A stretch of DNA of 64,000 nucleotides from Anoplopoma fimbria (GCF_027596085.1 NC_072452.1:8537290-8601289), one strand, 5' to 3'. Positions 22,181 through 48,604 are shown, numbered from the stretch's first letter. Translations and numbers: made by a program. The notes: generated by a model from the sequence alone, not told the origin.

Positions 22181-23500
22181 TTATTCCCCCCCCTCGTTAT
22201 TCTGGTTCTCCCACGGCACAGGGTCATTTTCATCTGCGTGGGATCCGGTCTCCCTCTCGTGCCAGAACTGCTCCACATCAGGCAAGACAATCCCATCTTT
22301 GAGGCTCACCCTGTCTACGTCGATTTCTCCTCCTTGCTCTGGCTGGGGCTGAGCCTCTCTGCTGGGACCCTGGCTGGAGCTTGACCGAAGGCTCCTCTCC
22401 CCCCCAAGCTGGCCAGAAGTCTCTGGTCTGGGGCAAGGCGACTGGAGAGTTGTAGGGGTGTGAGGTCCGGGTTTTGGCTTTGGTGGAGGTTGTTTGCGCA
22501 GTGTGAGGCGCCTCCACAGCCCCCTGTAGCCCTCTCTGAACTCTTCGGAGAGCGAGAGGACGATGAGAGGGTTCACCAGGGACAGAGAGAAGGTGAGCAG
22601 CTGAGCAGAGAGGGTTAGAAGAGGGGGAAGAGAGGAGATGAGAGGCTGAGCTCCTTCGATTTCCTTCTCTGCAATATGACGCTCCCAAACCCACACCACC
22701 CATTGCGGAAGCCAGAGAATAGCCATGGCCACGGTCAGGCTAAACAGCATCAAGGTGAGCTTCCTGGATCTGATCTGTGTGCGCAGGTTCTGAGACTTAC
22801 TGGAGCGGCGCTGACACTGGCTGTAAGCCCTCCAGAAATACATCAGGGCAAAGCTGAGTGGTGCACAGTAAACCCCCAGGGGATACGCTTTGACGTACAC
22901 AGCCATGAAGTCCCGGGCTTCAGGAGGAAACATCAGCATACACACCAGCCCGCGGATTTCTCTCTGCAGCGTGGCAAACAGCCAATGAGGGATGGTGACC
23001 GAGCAGGCGGACAGCCAGATCAAGAGGAACACCACCAGGATGGAGCCCAGGTGGATGCTCACCTGCTTGGTGGGGTTGGATACATATCGGTAGCACGCCT
23101 CGGCCATGACAGCCAATGTAAAGCTCTTCGCTGCCATGCACGACTGGAGGAACCAGTCGGCCGTCTTGCAGACCACCCAGCCAAGATTCCAGCTAGCTTT
23201 GGAGTAGGAGGCAGCCCGGAAAGGAACTGAGAACAACAGCACCAGTCCGTCAGCAAACATCAGGTTGAAGATGAGGGAGTTGATCAGAGACAGTTTGCCC
23301 CTATGAGCGTTGGAGAACAAGATGACCATCGCGGTGAGATTACAAGCCACACCCAAGACACAGATGACTCCCAGAATCGCCGGTACCAGGACCCTCAGCT
23401 CCCCAAGCTCCAGGTGGTGCTGTGAGCCTCGTTCATTAAATGACCACTTGTCCACGGAGCTGTTCACCACTGTCACATTGTTCCCACTCAACTTGTCCAT
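22181..23500 (-). CDS. gpr151: GPR151 orphan G-protein-coupled receptor, single exon
   Basis: A 439-residue intronless receptor. I start it at the ATG at 23498-23500; the frame extends three codons further only through a GTG. Two N-glycosylation sites (N8, N13) precede seven hydrophobic helices. Recognised features are GVACNLTAMV in helix 1, FNLMFADGLVLLFSVP in helix 2, the loop cysteine before KTADWFLQSCMAAKS, WRAYSQCQRRSSKSQNLRTQ in loop 3, LWLPQWVVWVW in helix 6 and NPLIVLSLSEEFREG after helix 7. The C-tail word LPDVEQFWHERETG with DENDPVPWE closely matches human GPR151. The DRY and NPxxY motifs are non-canonical, as in that family. GPR151 is an orphan class A receptor prominent in habenular neurons and placed near galanin receptors. 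The position next to PPP2R2B agrees with human 5q32. Confidence 0.95.
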   Translation of the reverse strand: MDKLSGNNVTVVNSSVDKWSFNERGSQHHLELGELRVLVPAILGVICVLGVACNLTAMVILFSNAHRGKLSLINSLIFNLMFADGLVLLFSVPFRAASYSKASWNLGWVVCKTADWFLQSCMAAKSFTLAVMAEACYRYVSNPTKQVSIHLGSILVVFLLIWLSACSVTIPHWLFATLQREIRGLVCMLMFPPEARDFMAVYVKAYPLGVYCAPLSFALMYFWRAYSQCQRRSSKSQNLRTQIRSRKLTLMLFSLTVAMAILWLPQWVVWVWERHIAEKEIEGAQPLISSLPPLLTLSAQLLTFSLSLVNPLIVLSLSEEFREGYRGLWRRLTLRKQPPPKPKPGPHTPTTLQSPCPRPETSGQLGGERSLRSSSSQGPSREAQPQPEQGGEIDVDRVSLKDGIVLPDVEQFWHERETGSHADENDPVPWENQNNEGGE

Positions 23501-24125
23501 CTTTTCCACAAAGATGGTCAGCTAATATGAGAAGGAATAATAGGATTAGTCAAAGGCAGACAGTGCAAGAAGAAAAAAAGGTTCTCTGTAGAAGGTTTCC
23601 CAAAAGTGAAGTGCTCAAAAGAGAGATTTGAAATATCTAGCAATGCTACCAATCTGAATCTAAACTTGTTCCAATAATCGCATCAGAGACGGTATCGATT
23701 GATGATCAATAATCACAGCAGAGCTCCTGTCTGTCCCTTGGTTTATCCTGAGACACAATGATGCAGCTTCTGCGACTGGTTATAAAGACGCTGTTTGATT
23801 GACAGCTGCTGTCTCCAGCTGACAAACTGTGCGTCGACTACACTCTCGCAGGGCCAATTAGAAAAACTCGGCATAGTGTGCATTGTGAGGCAGATGAATG
23901 TATTGGATTTTTTAATTTGTGTAAAGGTTTGTGAATTGGTTATCATTAAGAGTGCATTTTTCTTATTAGTTTAGAGAAACTTACGCTTAACTGATGATGA
24001 AATATATTTTTTGTTATTATAGCAAAGGCATTTCAAAAATTGTTACAGGCAATACGATAAATAAATCATCTGAAGCATCCATCAGCAATCCAGATTGATT
24101 TCTTCATCTGAGTTTGTTTTATGAG
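23501..24125. other. GPR151 upstream region, no feature recognised
   Basis: About 0.6 kb between the receptor start and the transposon target site. It should contain the GPR151 promoter and 5' UTR, but I cannot place a TATA box or start site with confidence. Confidence 0.4.
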
Positions 24126-24133
24126 CTGTTAAG
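24126..24133. repeat. hAT target-site duplication, left copy
   Basis: CTGTTAAG, identical to the eight bases directly after the right terminus (27824-27831). An 8-bp duplication is the hAT hallmark. Confidence 0.93.
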
Positions 24134-24158
24134 CAGGCGCGGTCTTACCATTAAGGCA
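24134..24158 (+). repeat. hAT left terminal inverted repeat
   Basis: Starts CAGGCGCGGTCTTACCATTA. It aligns imperfectly with the inverted right end (CAGTGGCGGGTTTAGTAATT). Confidence 0.85.
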
Positions 24159-24410
24159 AAGGTAGGCAACTGCCTGGGGCCCCCAACCTGCAGGGGCCCC
24201 CCAACCAGCTGCCCCCTCCCCATTTAGCAGGGGCTTGGGGCCTCCAGACAGTAGCCCCCCACCATTGTGTTTGTAAATTATAATTGTGTATGTCTAAACT
24301 GAAAACAAAGAAAAAAACAAAGAAAAAACAGACAAAAAAAATAAAAATCCCCAAATCGTATTATCGCTCCCCCCTCCCCTTTCGTGTTATAATGGACTAT
24401 TCCATGAGTG

Positions 24411-24460
24411 ACCGCGAAAGACGAAAGACCGCGAAAGACGGAAGTGAAGTGAAGTGAAGT
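24411..24460 (+). repeat. Short direct repeats upstream of the hAT transposase
   Basis: ACCGCGAAAGACG occurs at 24411-24423 and again at 24428-24440, directly followed by four GAAGT units (24441-24460). The position just before the transposase start suits a subterminal transposase-binding array or promoter. Function is inferred. Confidence 0.7.
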
Positions 24461-24489
24461 GCTACGTACGATTTGTGTTGACAGTAAAA

Positions 24490-27012
24490 ATGAAGCGACA
24501 ATATCCAAGTGGGGCGATTAAAAGGAGAAAGCGGGAGGAAACGAAGCAGAAGAACGCTACACTCCCTAAATTGACAAGCTTTTTAATGTGTCAACAACAC
24601 CGGTTGACACTAATAATAACAACGTTGAGGACGAGGAACCGGTCGTTGAAGATTCAGAGGAGCTAGCCGTATGTGATGAGCTATCCGCTGTTTCCGACAG
24701 CGCAGACAATTACCAATTGGTGGACGACGAGCTGACTGATTCTGAAGACGATGTGGTGGTGAGTAGCCCCCCTTCTTCTGACCACCACGAAAGTGATGTA
24801 GATCTGCTCGAAGTAGTGGGAGATGACCCGGCGCTGTGGCCAACGTTTCTGAACGACAGAGAACGATGCGACATAGTGATGAAAGGACCTGTTCAGCTTG
24901 AGCTAGAGTTCCCCAAAAACGAAGAAGGTCGGCGATTCACAAGGGCCAATTACTTCATGTTAATGAGGAATGGGGAGAAAATCAATAGGTCCTGGCTAGT
25001 CTACAGCAAGTCCAAGGATTCTGTCATGTGCTTTTGTTGCCGGCTTTTCGGGGATGGAGATGCGCAGCTGAGCTCCAACAACGGCTTCAGTAATTGGAAA
25101 AATCTTCAAGCTCACCTTAAGCAACACCAGAGGTCTGTCCAACATGTCACAAACATGGATGCCTGGCACACACTGAGTACGAAGTGGCACAGCGATTGAT
25201 CAGGTGAGACAGAATCTCATAAATGCTGAAGTCACTAGGTGGAAAGAAATTTTGAAAAGATTACTTGCTATCGTTAGCCATCTAGCTGAGCGTAACTTGG
25301 CATTTCGAGGACACAGAGAAAAGTTGTATGAACACGGCAATGGCAATTTCCTGGGGCAAGTGCAATTAGTCCAATTTGACCCTGTCATGAAGGAGCATCT
25401 GTGGAGGATTCAAGACAAACAGCTTGCAGACACATACCTTAGCAAACACATTCAAAATGAATTAATAGGCCTTGTCGGACAGTGCACCACTAATGCAATA
25501 GTAGAGCGTGTGAGGAGGGCAAAATACTATGCTGTCATCATGGACTGCACTCCTGATGTCAGCCACGATGAACAACTGTCAGTGGTGTTGCGGATTGTCA
25601 ACTGTGAGCTCACAAAGGGAGTTTCCATCCATGAACACTTTATGGGATTTCTTGTGGCAGATGACACCACTGGCAAAGGTCTTCTTGACCTGTTTCTAGA
25701 ACACCTGGAAAGACTGGGCTTGGATCTCTCCGACTGCCGTGGCCAATCATATGACAACGGCAGCAACATGCAAGGGAAAAGGCAGGGGGTCCAGGCGAGA
25801 ATCCTAGAACTCAACCCCAAAGCACTGTGTGTTCCATGTGGCAGTCACACGTTAAACCTGGTGGTTGGGGATGCTGCTAAGTCATCTACAATTTCTCTAG
25901 GGTACTTTGGGACATTGCAAAGGCTATATAACTTGTTTAGTGGCTCTGTTCATCGTTGGACAATTCTTCAGGAACACGTCAAAGATTTGTCAGTAAAGGC
26001 CTTGTCCACAACAAGATGGGAGTGTCGGGTGGACGCTGTGAAGGCTGTGCGCTACCAGCTTCCTGAGATTGTTGATGCCTTGACAGCTGTGCAGGAGCAT
26101 GCAATTTTGAAAAAGGATCCAGAATGTGCCTCCACCGCTGAAAGCCTCCGGGAGAACATGATGAAGTGGTCATTCATGGTGAGTACCTTTGTTTGGTACG
26201 ATGTGTTGTATCACATAAACAAAGTCAGTAAAATCTTGCAGAGCCCCAGTGTGTCAATTGAGACTCTAAGGAGAGAGGTCATGGCAGTGTCCAACTATCT
26301 GGAGGAATTTAGAGAGCATGGTTTTGAGTCTGCACAAACAGATGCCAGGGAAATAGCAGAGAAGATGGAGGTGGAGATGAGCTGGCCTGAGGTGCGACAG
26401 AGAACAAGAAAAAGGCAGTTTGATTATGAGGGGAGAGAGGAGACTCTGTCTACTCCAGAGGAGCTCTTTAAAAGAGAGTTTTTCCTCCATCTTGTTGACA
26501 CAGCCATTGTAACTTTAAGAGAGAGATTCTCTAACATGCAGTTTTTCTATGACCTTTATGGGTTTCTTTACTCATCTGAGCTATTGAAAAGCACCATTCA
26601 GGGAGGAAAGCTTGAAGAGTGCTGCAGAAAACTGGAGCAAGCAGTGGAGGATGTGGATGCAGAGGACCTTAAGATGGAGATCGAAGGAGCTGTTCGGTCC
26701 TTCCCCCCACACATCACATCACCACTTGAAATGTTAGAGTATATATATAAGGAGAACGTCTTAGACATTTATCCTAATCTGAGCATAGCTCTAAGACACC
26801 TCCTTACTCTCCCTGTCACTGTAGCTTCAGGTGAGAGAAGCTTTTCAACACTGAAGCGACTGAAAACGTATATGCGTTCCACAATGTCTCAGCACAGGCT
26901 GTCTGCCCTCGCAACCATTGCTATAGAACATGAGGTCCGAAAAACACTGGATATGGACTCAGTGATAGGCAGGTTTGCTGAGGCCAAAGCACGAAAGGTT
27001 ACATTTGTATGA
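24490..27012 (+). pseudogene. hAT transposase gene with two frameshifts
   Basis: Three reading segments line up. Segment 1 starts at ATG 24490 (MKRQYPSGAIKRRKREETKQ, then LPKLTSF), a basic N-terminus typical of this transposase type. Segment 2, in the previous frame from about 24586 to 25196, carries an acidic stretch and the zf-TTF finger (RRFTRANYF, SVMCFCCRLFGD, NWKNLQAHLKQH). Segment 3, from about 25185 to the TGA at 27010-27012, is back in the first frame and encodes about 600 residues. It keeps the presumed catalytic triad: Asp in VIMDCTPDVS (25543), Asp in SYDNGSNMQG (25753) and Glu in VASGERSFSTLKRLK (26833). It ends with the hAT dimerisation domain. The two shifts are compensatory (one base lost, one gained), so the copy is probably inactive or there are assembly errors. 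Confidence 0.88.
25204..27012 (+). CDS. hAT transposase C-terminal two-thirds, intact frame
   Basis: This open frame of about 600 codons holds the RNase H-like catalytic core, split by a helical insertion, and the C-terminal dimerisation region (SIALRHLLTLPVTVASGERS, then STMSQHRLSALATIAIEHE). The start in this frame is a GTG, so it is a broken piece of the longer transposase and not a gene with its own start. Absence of stops across 1.8 kb implies recent activity or relaxed decay time. Confidence 0.85.
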   Translation: MRQNLINAEVTRWKEILKRLLAIVSHLAERNLAFRGHREKLYEHGNGNFLGQVQLVQFDPVMKEHLWRIQDKQLADTYLSKHIQNELIGLVGQCTTNAIVERVRRAKYYAVIMDCTPDVSHDEQLSVVLRIVNCELTKGVSIHEHFMGFLVADDTTGKGLLDLFLEHLERLGLDLSDCRGQSYDNGSNMQGKRQGVQARILELNPKALCVPCGSHTLNLVVGDAAKSSTISLGYFGTLQRLYNLFSGSVHRWTILQEHVKDLSVKALSTTRWECRVDAVKAVRYQLPEIVDALTAVQEHAILKKDPECASTAESLRENMMKWSFMVSTFVWYDVLYHINKVSKILQSPSVSIETLRREVMAVSNYLEEFREHGFESAQTDAREIAEKMEVEMSWPEVRQRTRKRQFDYEGREETLSTPEELFKREFFLHLVDTAIVTLRERFSNMQFFYDLYGFLYSSELLKSTIQGGKLEECCRKLEQAVEDVDAEDLKMEIEGAVRSFPPHITSPLEMLEYIYKENVLDIYPNLSIALRHLLTLPVTVASGERSFSTLKRLKTYMRSTMSQHRLSALATIAIEHEVRKTLDMDSVIGRFAEAKARKVTFV

Positions 27013-27798
27013 GTATGATCTCGGCTGTGCCACCTGTTCATAAGAAGAAGATGAATAAAGAAGAGTATGACTAATACAGGAACAAAGGAGCAGGACAGGG
27101 ACAGAAGAGATGAAGAGAAAGTAAGGGACAAAGACAAGAAAGACATGAACATAACATTCCAGGGAGAGAGAAGCATAACAGGGAAGAAGAGGCAGAGAAA
27201 TAGAGGGACACAGGAGGAGAGAAAGGAGGAGAGGGACACAGGAGGAGAGAAAGGAGGAGAGCACAAAGACAGGGACAAGAAGAGAAGGTAATCATTTTAC
27301 AGTACATTTCAATATAATTCCTGTAACTACTTGAGTAACCTGCTGTTATTTTGTCACAGAGACAGAAGTCCATCATTAACATCTACCAGAAAAGTCCTGC
27401 TGGATAACCAAGGTAATTGATGCCCATTTTATCAAAAAAAGTGGACAAAAGGTATTCTTATTTTCATAAACAAGATGATATACAGTATGAACTTTTGTAC
27501 ATACTTTATATCATATTGTATATGAAAAAAGTTAAACTCTTAATATGTTTTGTATTTATTTTCTTTGTTGTTTATTTTAAAGGTGCAGTTCCAGATATCT
27601 ACACATCACTGATGTATGAAGACCGGTGAGAAGTAACTGTAAACTGAAAAAATAAATATTTTGCATTTTGACATACACTGGTGTTATATCCGAGACTTAT
27701 TTCTCACATTCTACTCTTTATTTAGTGCAAGTATTGACAGGTCCCTTTGTGTTAAAAGAACGGATTTGAAGGGCCCCCTAGCTAAGTTCGCCTTGGGC

Positions 27799-27823
27799 CC
27801 CCAAATTACTAAACCCGCCACTG
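27799..27823 (-). repeat. hAT right terminal inverted repeat
   Basis: Ends ...AAACCCGCCACTG. Inverted, it begins CAGTGGCGGG, matching the left terminus imperfectly. Confidence 0.85.
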
Positions 27824-27831
27824 CTGTTAAG
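27824..27831. repeat. hAT target-site duplication, right copy
   Basis: CTGTTAAG, identical to 24126-24133. Confidence 0.93.
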
Positions 27832-28135
27832 GTTGGGATTTCTGTTCTTATAATGGTAAATTAGTATAGTATGAATTAACATAAATCATTTCAAGTAATT
27901 AGGAAAATTGTGAAATTGACTACTAATTTGAAATAAACCACCAGCTGTGTCCAGTTGATGAAGAGCGTTTTCTCTTTCATTAGAACAACCAGGCTGCCTT
28001 TATATGTCTTACTCTTCATCCACAAGAGGGCGCCATTGCACCACAAGCAGCAATAAATCGTTTGATGTACTTTCAATTTGAGTCAGCAGCATTAACACAG
28101 GAAGTCAAACTACAGAAGATTTCAACTTGCACATC
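27832..28135. other. Short intergenic gap between hAT element and PPP2R2B 3' end
   Basis: AT-rich with no gene. Together with the sequence left of the element it forms the original gap between the GPR151 5' side and the PPP2R2B 3' end, about 0.9 kb without the insertion. Confidence 0.5.
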
Positions 28136-28151
28136 TTTATTCTTTTTTATT
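28136..28151 (-). terminator. Paired AATAAA poly(A) signals for PPP2R2B
   Basis: Two minus-strand AATAAA hexamers ten bases apart, about 1.8 kb after the stop codon. Confidence 0.45.
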
Positions 28152-28939
28152 CAAAGAAAGTCCAGTAAGCATAAAGACTGCATGATAATTAATTGCATTT
28201 CAATACATTCTGAGCTATAAAAGTTTTTTTTTTGTTTCAATTAGAAGTGTCACAAAGGAGGTTGTTTAGAAGACATTACCGTTTAAAGGAATCACACTTA
28301 ATAATTCCCTGATTTCACAGAGTTCCTTTAGACCTTTGACTGCTTTTCTTCATGGGAGTCTGCTCGTAAAACAAATTTGAGACAAATGAGGAGCTCCAAA
28401 CTGACTGAAATATAAACCTGCCACTGTTCGACTTCACCAATCGTCAACATGAAGAGAAACGTGGACAGACACCACAGCAATCTTAAATCACATTTTTTTT
28501 AAAACTGGGCTTCTTGTAGACAAAGACAAGTATTTTACTTGCATAGTGCCTCAAATGATCAGTAGATGTTAAATATCTATATCCAGACTGTCAGCTTCAT
28601 CAGAATCTACCACATGCGAAAAGAGCTATGCCTGCTAGCATTAGGTTGCTCCAAGAAATCGCAATATTTTGACATCATCTACATGTATCATCTACGGATC
28701 ATTTTCAGTACAATACAAATAAATTAATTGTGGGTTTTTTTCCAATGGGGATTTTGCAAAACATAGTGTAATGTGTCTTTGTCGTGTTTCTTGCAAACTG
28801 ACTGCAATGTGATAAGAGCAACATTTACTTTGTACATATCACAGCGTCCTCCCCTGAACTCACAAGCATGTAGCCGGTGCTATAATGTAATCATGACTAC
28901 ATCGCTTCAAGCACTTTTCTCCACTTAGGACCTCAGCGG

Positions 28940-28942
<3 letters not shown>

Positions 28943-28974
<32 letters not shown>
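28943..28974 (-). repeat. A32 homopolymer in sense strand of PPP2R2B 3' UTR
   Basis: 32 T on the plus strand, followed by an A-rich stretch on the plus strand (28981-29012). Confidence 0.95.
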
Positions 28975-29913
28975 CTTTATAGAGAAAGAGAAAAAAACAA
29001 AAACAAAGGAAAAATCCTAAGTTAACATTTCATTTGAAACATTCACTCTCCTGCCTTGTTTCTCAGTCCCCACCCCCACCCCCTCCCGCTCCCACTACAT
29101 CAAACCCCCACATACCAAAAGAAGGCACCACAGCTTCTAAACAGACTCATTGACCGAGCGAAGGACTCAATAAAACAACAGCAGTAAATAAAACCATTGA
29201 CACGGCCTTGGAGGGCTTCATTCACATTACAGACTACAGCAGTCTCTCCAAGGAGACACAGAATTGGTACTTGAAAGACTGACCATGTTGTGTCACAGGC
29301 AGAGACAACTCAGTTTCTGGGGTCAGACATTAACAGTCTCTTCCTCTTTTGAGGGAATTCTGCAGCAGGTTGCTCTGTCCAAAAGTTGCCTCGTTCGGAG
29401 GCCGCAGGGTTGATCACATGCACTGTAGCATGAGCAGGTTGAAAGAGAGGGGGCACTGTTGCTACATGACAATGAGCCACCATCATGTAGGCTAGGTTTC
29501 TGTCAGTGTGCTCTACTTAATGTTCAGTGTACCCACATCCAACCCCTTTTTCTCCAGGGTCCGGAGGGCTGCTACATCATGTTATTCATGCAGCAATCCT
29601 TTTGTTGCATTAATGCACAGGATTCACTTCTCCATGGCCAAATAAATTAAATAAGAAGTCAAATTGAAGAATGAAAGTCCATTCTTGATTTCGAGGAACC
29701 GTTCTCCTCACGCTATATCCAGGTTGTATGAATTTCCCCACAAACTGACAACATCCACAATTTCAGTCACTGGATATTCATCTCTGCCATTCTTCAGCAG
29801 AGCGCCAAAATTCAAGACCGGCAGCAAAAAGAAATGGGGAGAGAAGAAGGATGTATATAAGGGCTCCCTCCTTTGTCCAACCCAGCAGGGGGTCAGCAGA
29901 GGCGGATTGCTCT

Positions 29914-46968
<17,055 letters not shown>

Positions 46969-47420
46969 TGATAAATCGGCTGGTTTGGGATCCTGAAAGC
47001 GGCAGACCTGCTCCCATCCTGCCCGGTACCGTCAGCAGGCGGGCCGTGGGGCCAGCGGGGGGCCTGTCATGGCTCCAGATCTCCGGTGTAATCAACACAG
47101 TCACGATCAAAATACCTGTGATGATGCTGATGCTGATGCTGATGTACGGGCAGGTCCTGTCCACAACCTCAGGGGCGCATCCAACCGCGCACCGTCCGCG
47201 ACGCAGTGACAGTGCCGATCCCAGCAGTGGATTCAACTCTCTAATAATGAAAGCGCATTAGGGTCCACTGCTTCAGAGACATATGCATCCCCCCAGAAAA
47301 TATTACAACTATGCCAATTTTCACCAGAGATGTGGTCAAAAAAAAGGAAATAAATGCCTTGAAGGTGGCTGAACAGCAGCAGCAGCAGCAGCAGCAGCAG
47401 CGCACTTGGTAAATCTCTTG
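46969..47420 (-). promoter_or_regulatory. ppp2r2b: Probable PPP2R2B Bbeta1 5' UTR and proximal promoter with (CTG)9
   Basis: This GC-richer stretch directly upstream of the Bbeta1 start codon contains nine uninterrupted CAG units on the plus strand (CTG on the sense strand, 47374-47400), about 405 bases above the ATG. The human gene has its CAG repeat in the equivalent general position. The start site itself cannot be placed. Confidence 0.5.
47374..47400 (+). repeat. (CAG)9, read as CTG on the PPP2R2B strand
   Basis: Nine exact CAG units, flanked by gaa on the left and cgcacttgg on the right. Confidence 0.97.
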
Positions 47421-47679
47421 TGGAGGATTTGAGTTTAGGCAGGCTAGATTTGCCCCCTCCCAGTGCCAGCGGGGCGGGCGGGATTATGCGTCAACAAGCT
47501 TGCTCCGATCACTTCGCTCTTTCCATGTCATCCCTCCAGAGTGGCGCACACTCGCCTCTCCGTATCCAGACACTGCAGGGTCTCCTCTCTCTCCTCCATT
47601 CATTCACCGGCGGTTGTGATCCCGGCTGCTCAGCTGACTCACTGTGCCCAGAGCAGAGCTGTACTGTAGTTACCCACTG

Positions 47680-47709
47680 TGCTGCTGCTGCTTCTGCTTC
47701 TGCTGCTGT
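47680..47709 (-). repeat. Interrupted CAG tract on the PPP2R2B strand
   Basis: The plus strand reads GCTGCTGCTGCTTCTGCTTC then TGCTGCTG. In the PPP2R2B sense orientation this is CAGCAG-AAGCAG-AAGCAGCAGCAGC, about 0.72 kb upstream of the start codon. Confidence 0.93.
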
Positions 47710-47754
47710 GCTTCGGCGAAGGAGGGGGCCCCTCCCATGCTGCCTGGTGGCTGG

Positions 47755-47760
<6 letters not shown>

Positions 47761-47789
<29 letters not shown>
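47761..47789 (+). repeat. A29 homopolymer upstream of PPP2R2B
   Basis: A29 on the plus strand (T29 on the gene's strand), 52 bases beyond the interrupted CAG tract. Confidence 0.95.
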
Positions 47790-47790
<1 letters not shown>

Positions 47791-48335
47791 CAGCAAACGT
47801 GATGCTCTCTCTGGACCCACCGACACAGAGGAAGAGTTCATATTCTGCTCGCTCACAGCTTGATGACCACCTACAAGGTTTGGAGCGTGTAGAGCCGACA
47901 GCTGCCTTCTGGCCTGTTAGCAGGTAGATCCTGCATCACCGTCCCTCCATCTTGCTGCAGAGGCATCCATATATCCTCGCAGCAGATTGAACACTGGGGC
48001 CTAGAACAGCCACTCACAGTGAGAGGACAACAGAGGCTTTCATAAGATGTGTTATAGGAAGCGCATGACATGGCACGTTTCTGCCCAAACGCTTGAGATG
48101 GGGTGTGAAGTTCAGATTCAGAGAAATCAGGGCAGAGAGGGACACAAAGGAGAGAGGCGACAAGGATGAGTTGTGTAAGGGAGAAGACTGCTGAGCCACA
48201 AAGAGGGCAGAAGAAAATGAGAAATCCCAGAAGCTGATTAATTAGATTAGTAGGGCCGCCTTTTGCGCCTCTTACTGGAAAGATCTCATTTCCATGCTGA
48301 GTTTTAATAACAGCACACACAACAAGCCCTCTTCT

Positions 48336-48336
<1 letters not shown>

Positions 48337-48428
<92 letters not shown>
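48337..48428 (+). repeat. (GT)46 microsatellite
   Basis: Uninterrupted GT run of 92 bases. Confidence 0.97.
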
Positions 48429-48429
<1 letters not shown>

Positions 48430-48537
48430 GCATCAGTGTGGCTGTGCTCGCAGTGCATCCCTGCCCTTATCTACTCACTTTACTCTAAATCTCTCAGGAT
48501 CCACAAAGGGACAGGGTATCTCCCCTGCACGAGCCTC

Positions 48538-48538
<1 letters not shown>

Positions 48539-48599
<61 letters not shown>
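48539..48599 (+). repeat. (AC)30 microsatellite
   Basis: AC run of 61 bases, 110 bases after a GT run of opposite orientation. Confidence 0.96.

Positions 48600-48604
<5 letters not shown>

Larger units (their letters stand above)
24134..27823 (+). mobile_element. hAT DNA transposon, near full length, 3,690 bp
   Basis: The left end is CAGGCGCGG and the right end, read inward, is CAGTGGCGGG. These imperfect terminal inverted repeats share the CAG start common in hATs. GGGCCCCC-type blocks lie just inside both ends (24175-24205 and 27770-27803). The element is flanked by an identical 8-bp duplication (CTGTTAAG). Inside is a transposase of the zf-TTF/DUF4371/hAT-dimerisation type, broken by two frameshifts. 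A purine-rich non-coding tail (about 27060-27290) and AATAAA (27054-27059, 27651-27656) follow. The transposase resembles proteins annotated as ZMYM1-like in fish, which suggests a Tip100-like hAT, but the family name is uncertain. Confidence 0.93.
28136..29913 (-). other. ppp2r2b: Probable PPP2R2B 3' UTR
   Basis: Read on the minus strand from the stop codon, the stretch has no coding frame and ends near two AATAAA signals (28146-28151 and 28136-28141; TTTATT on the plus strand). It contains an A32 tract in sense orientation (28943-28974). The length of about 1.8 kb is plausible for this gene; the end is inferred. Confidence 0.5.

Noticed and set aside
22278..23256. Open frames on both strands overlapping the GPR151 gene
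   Set aside because: They are shadows of the receptor reading frame with no family resemblance.
24575..24590. Programmed -1 frameshift at CTTTTTA in the hAT transposase
   Set aside because: The heptamer is not a proper slippery site and a second, opposite shift would also be required downstream; ordinary indels or assembly errors are simpler.
27067..27291. Charged 74-codon frame after the transposase stop
   Set aside because: It is a translation of purine-rich, GGAGAGAAAGGAGGAGA-type low-complexity DNA within the element's 3' part.
47420..47863. 147-codon plus-strand frame antisense to the PPP2R2B upstream region
   Set aside because: It runs through a triplet tract and the A29 run (poly-Lys) and has no recognisable domain.
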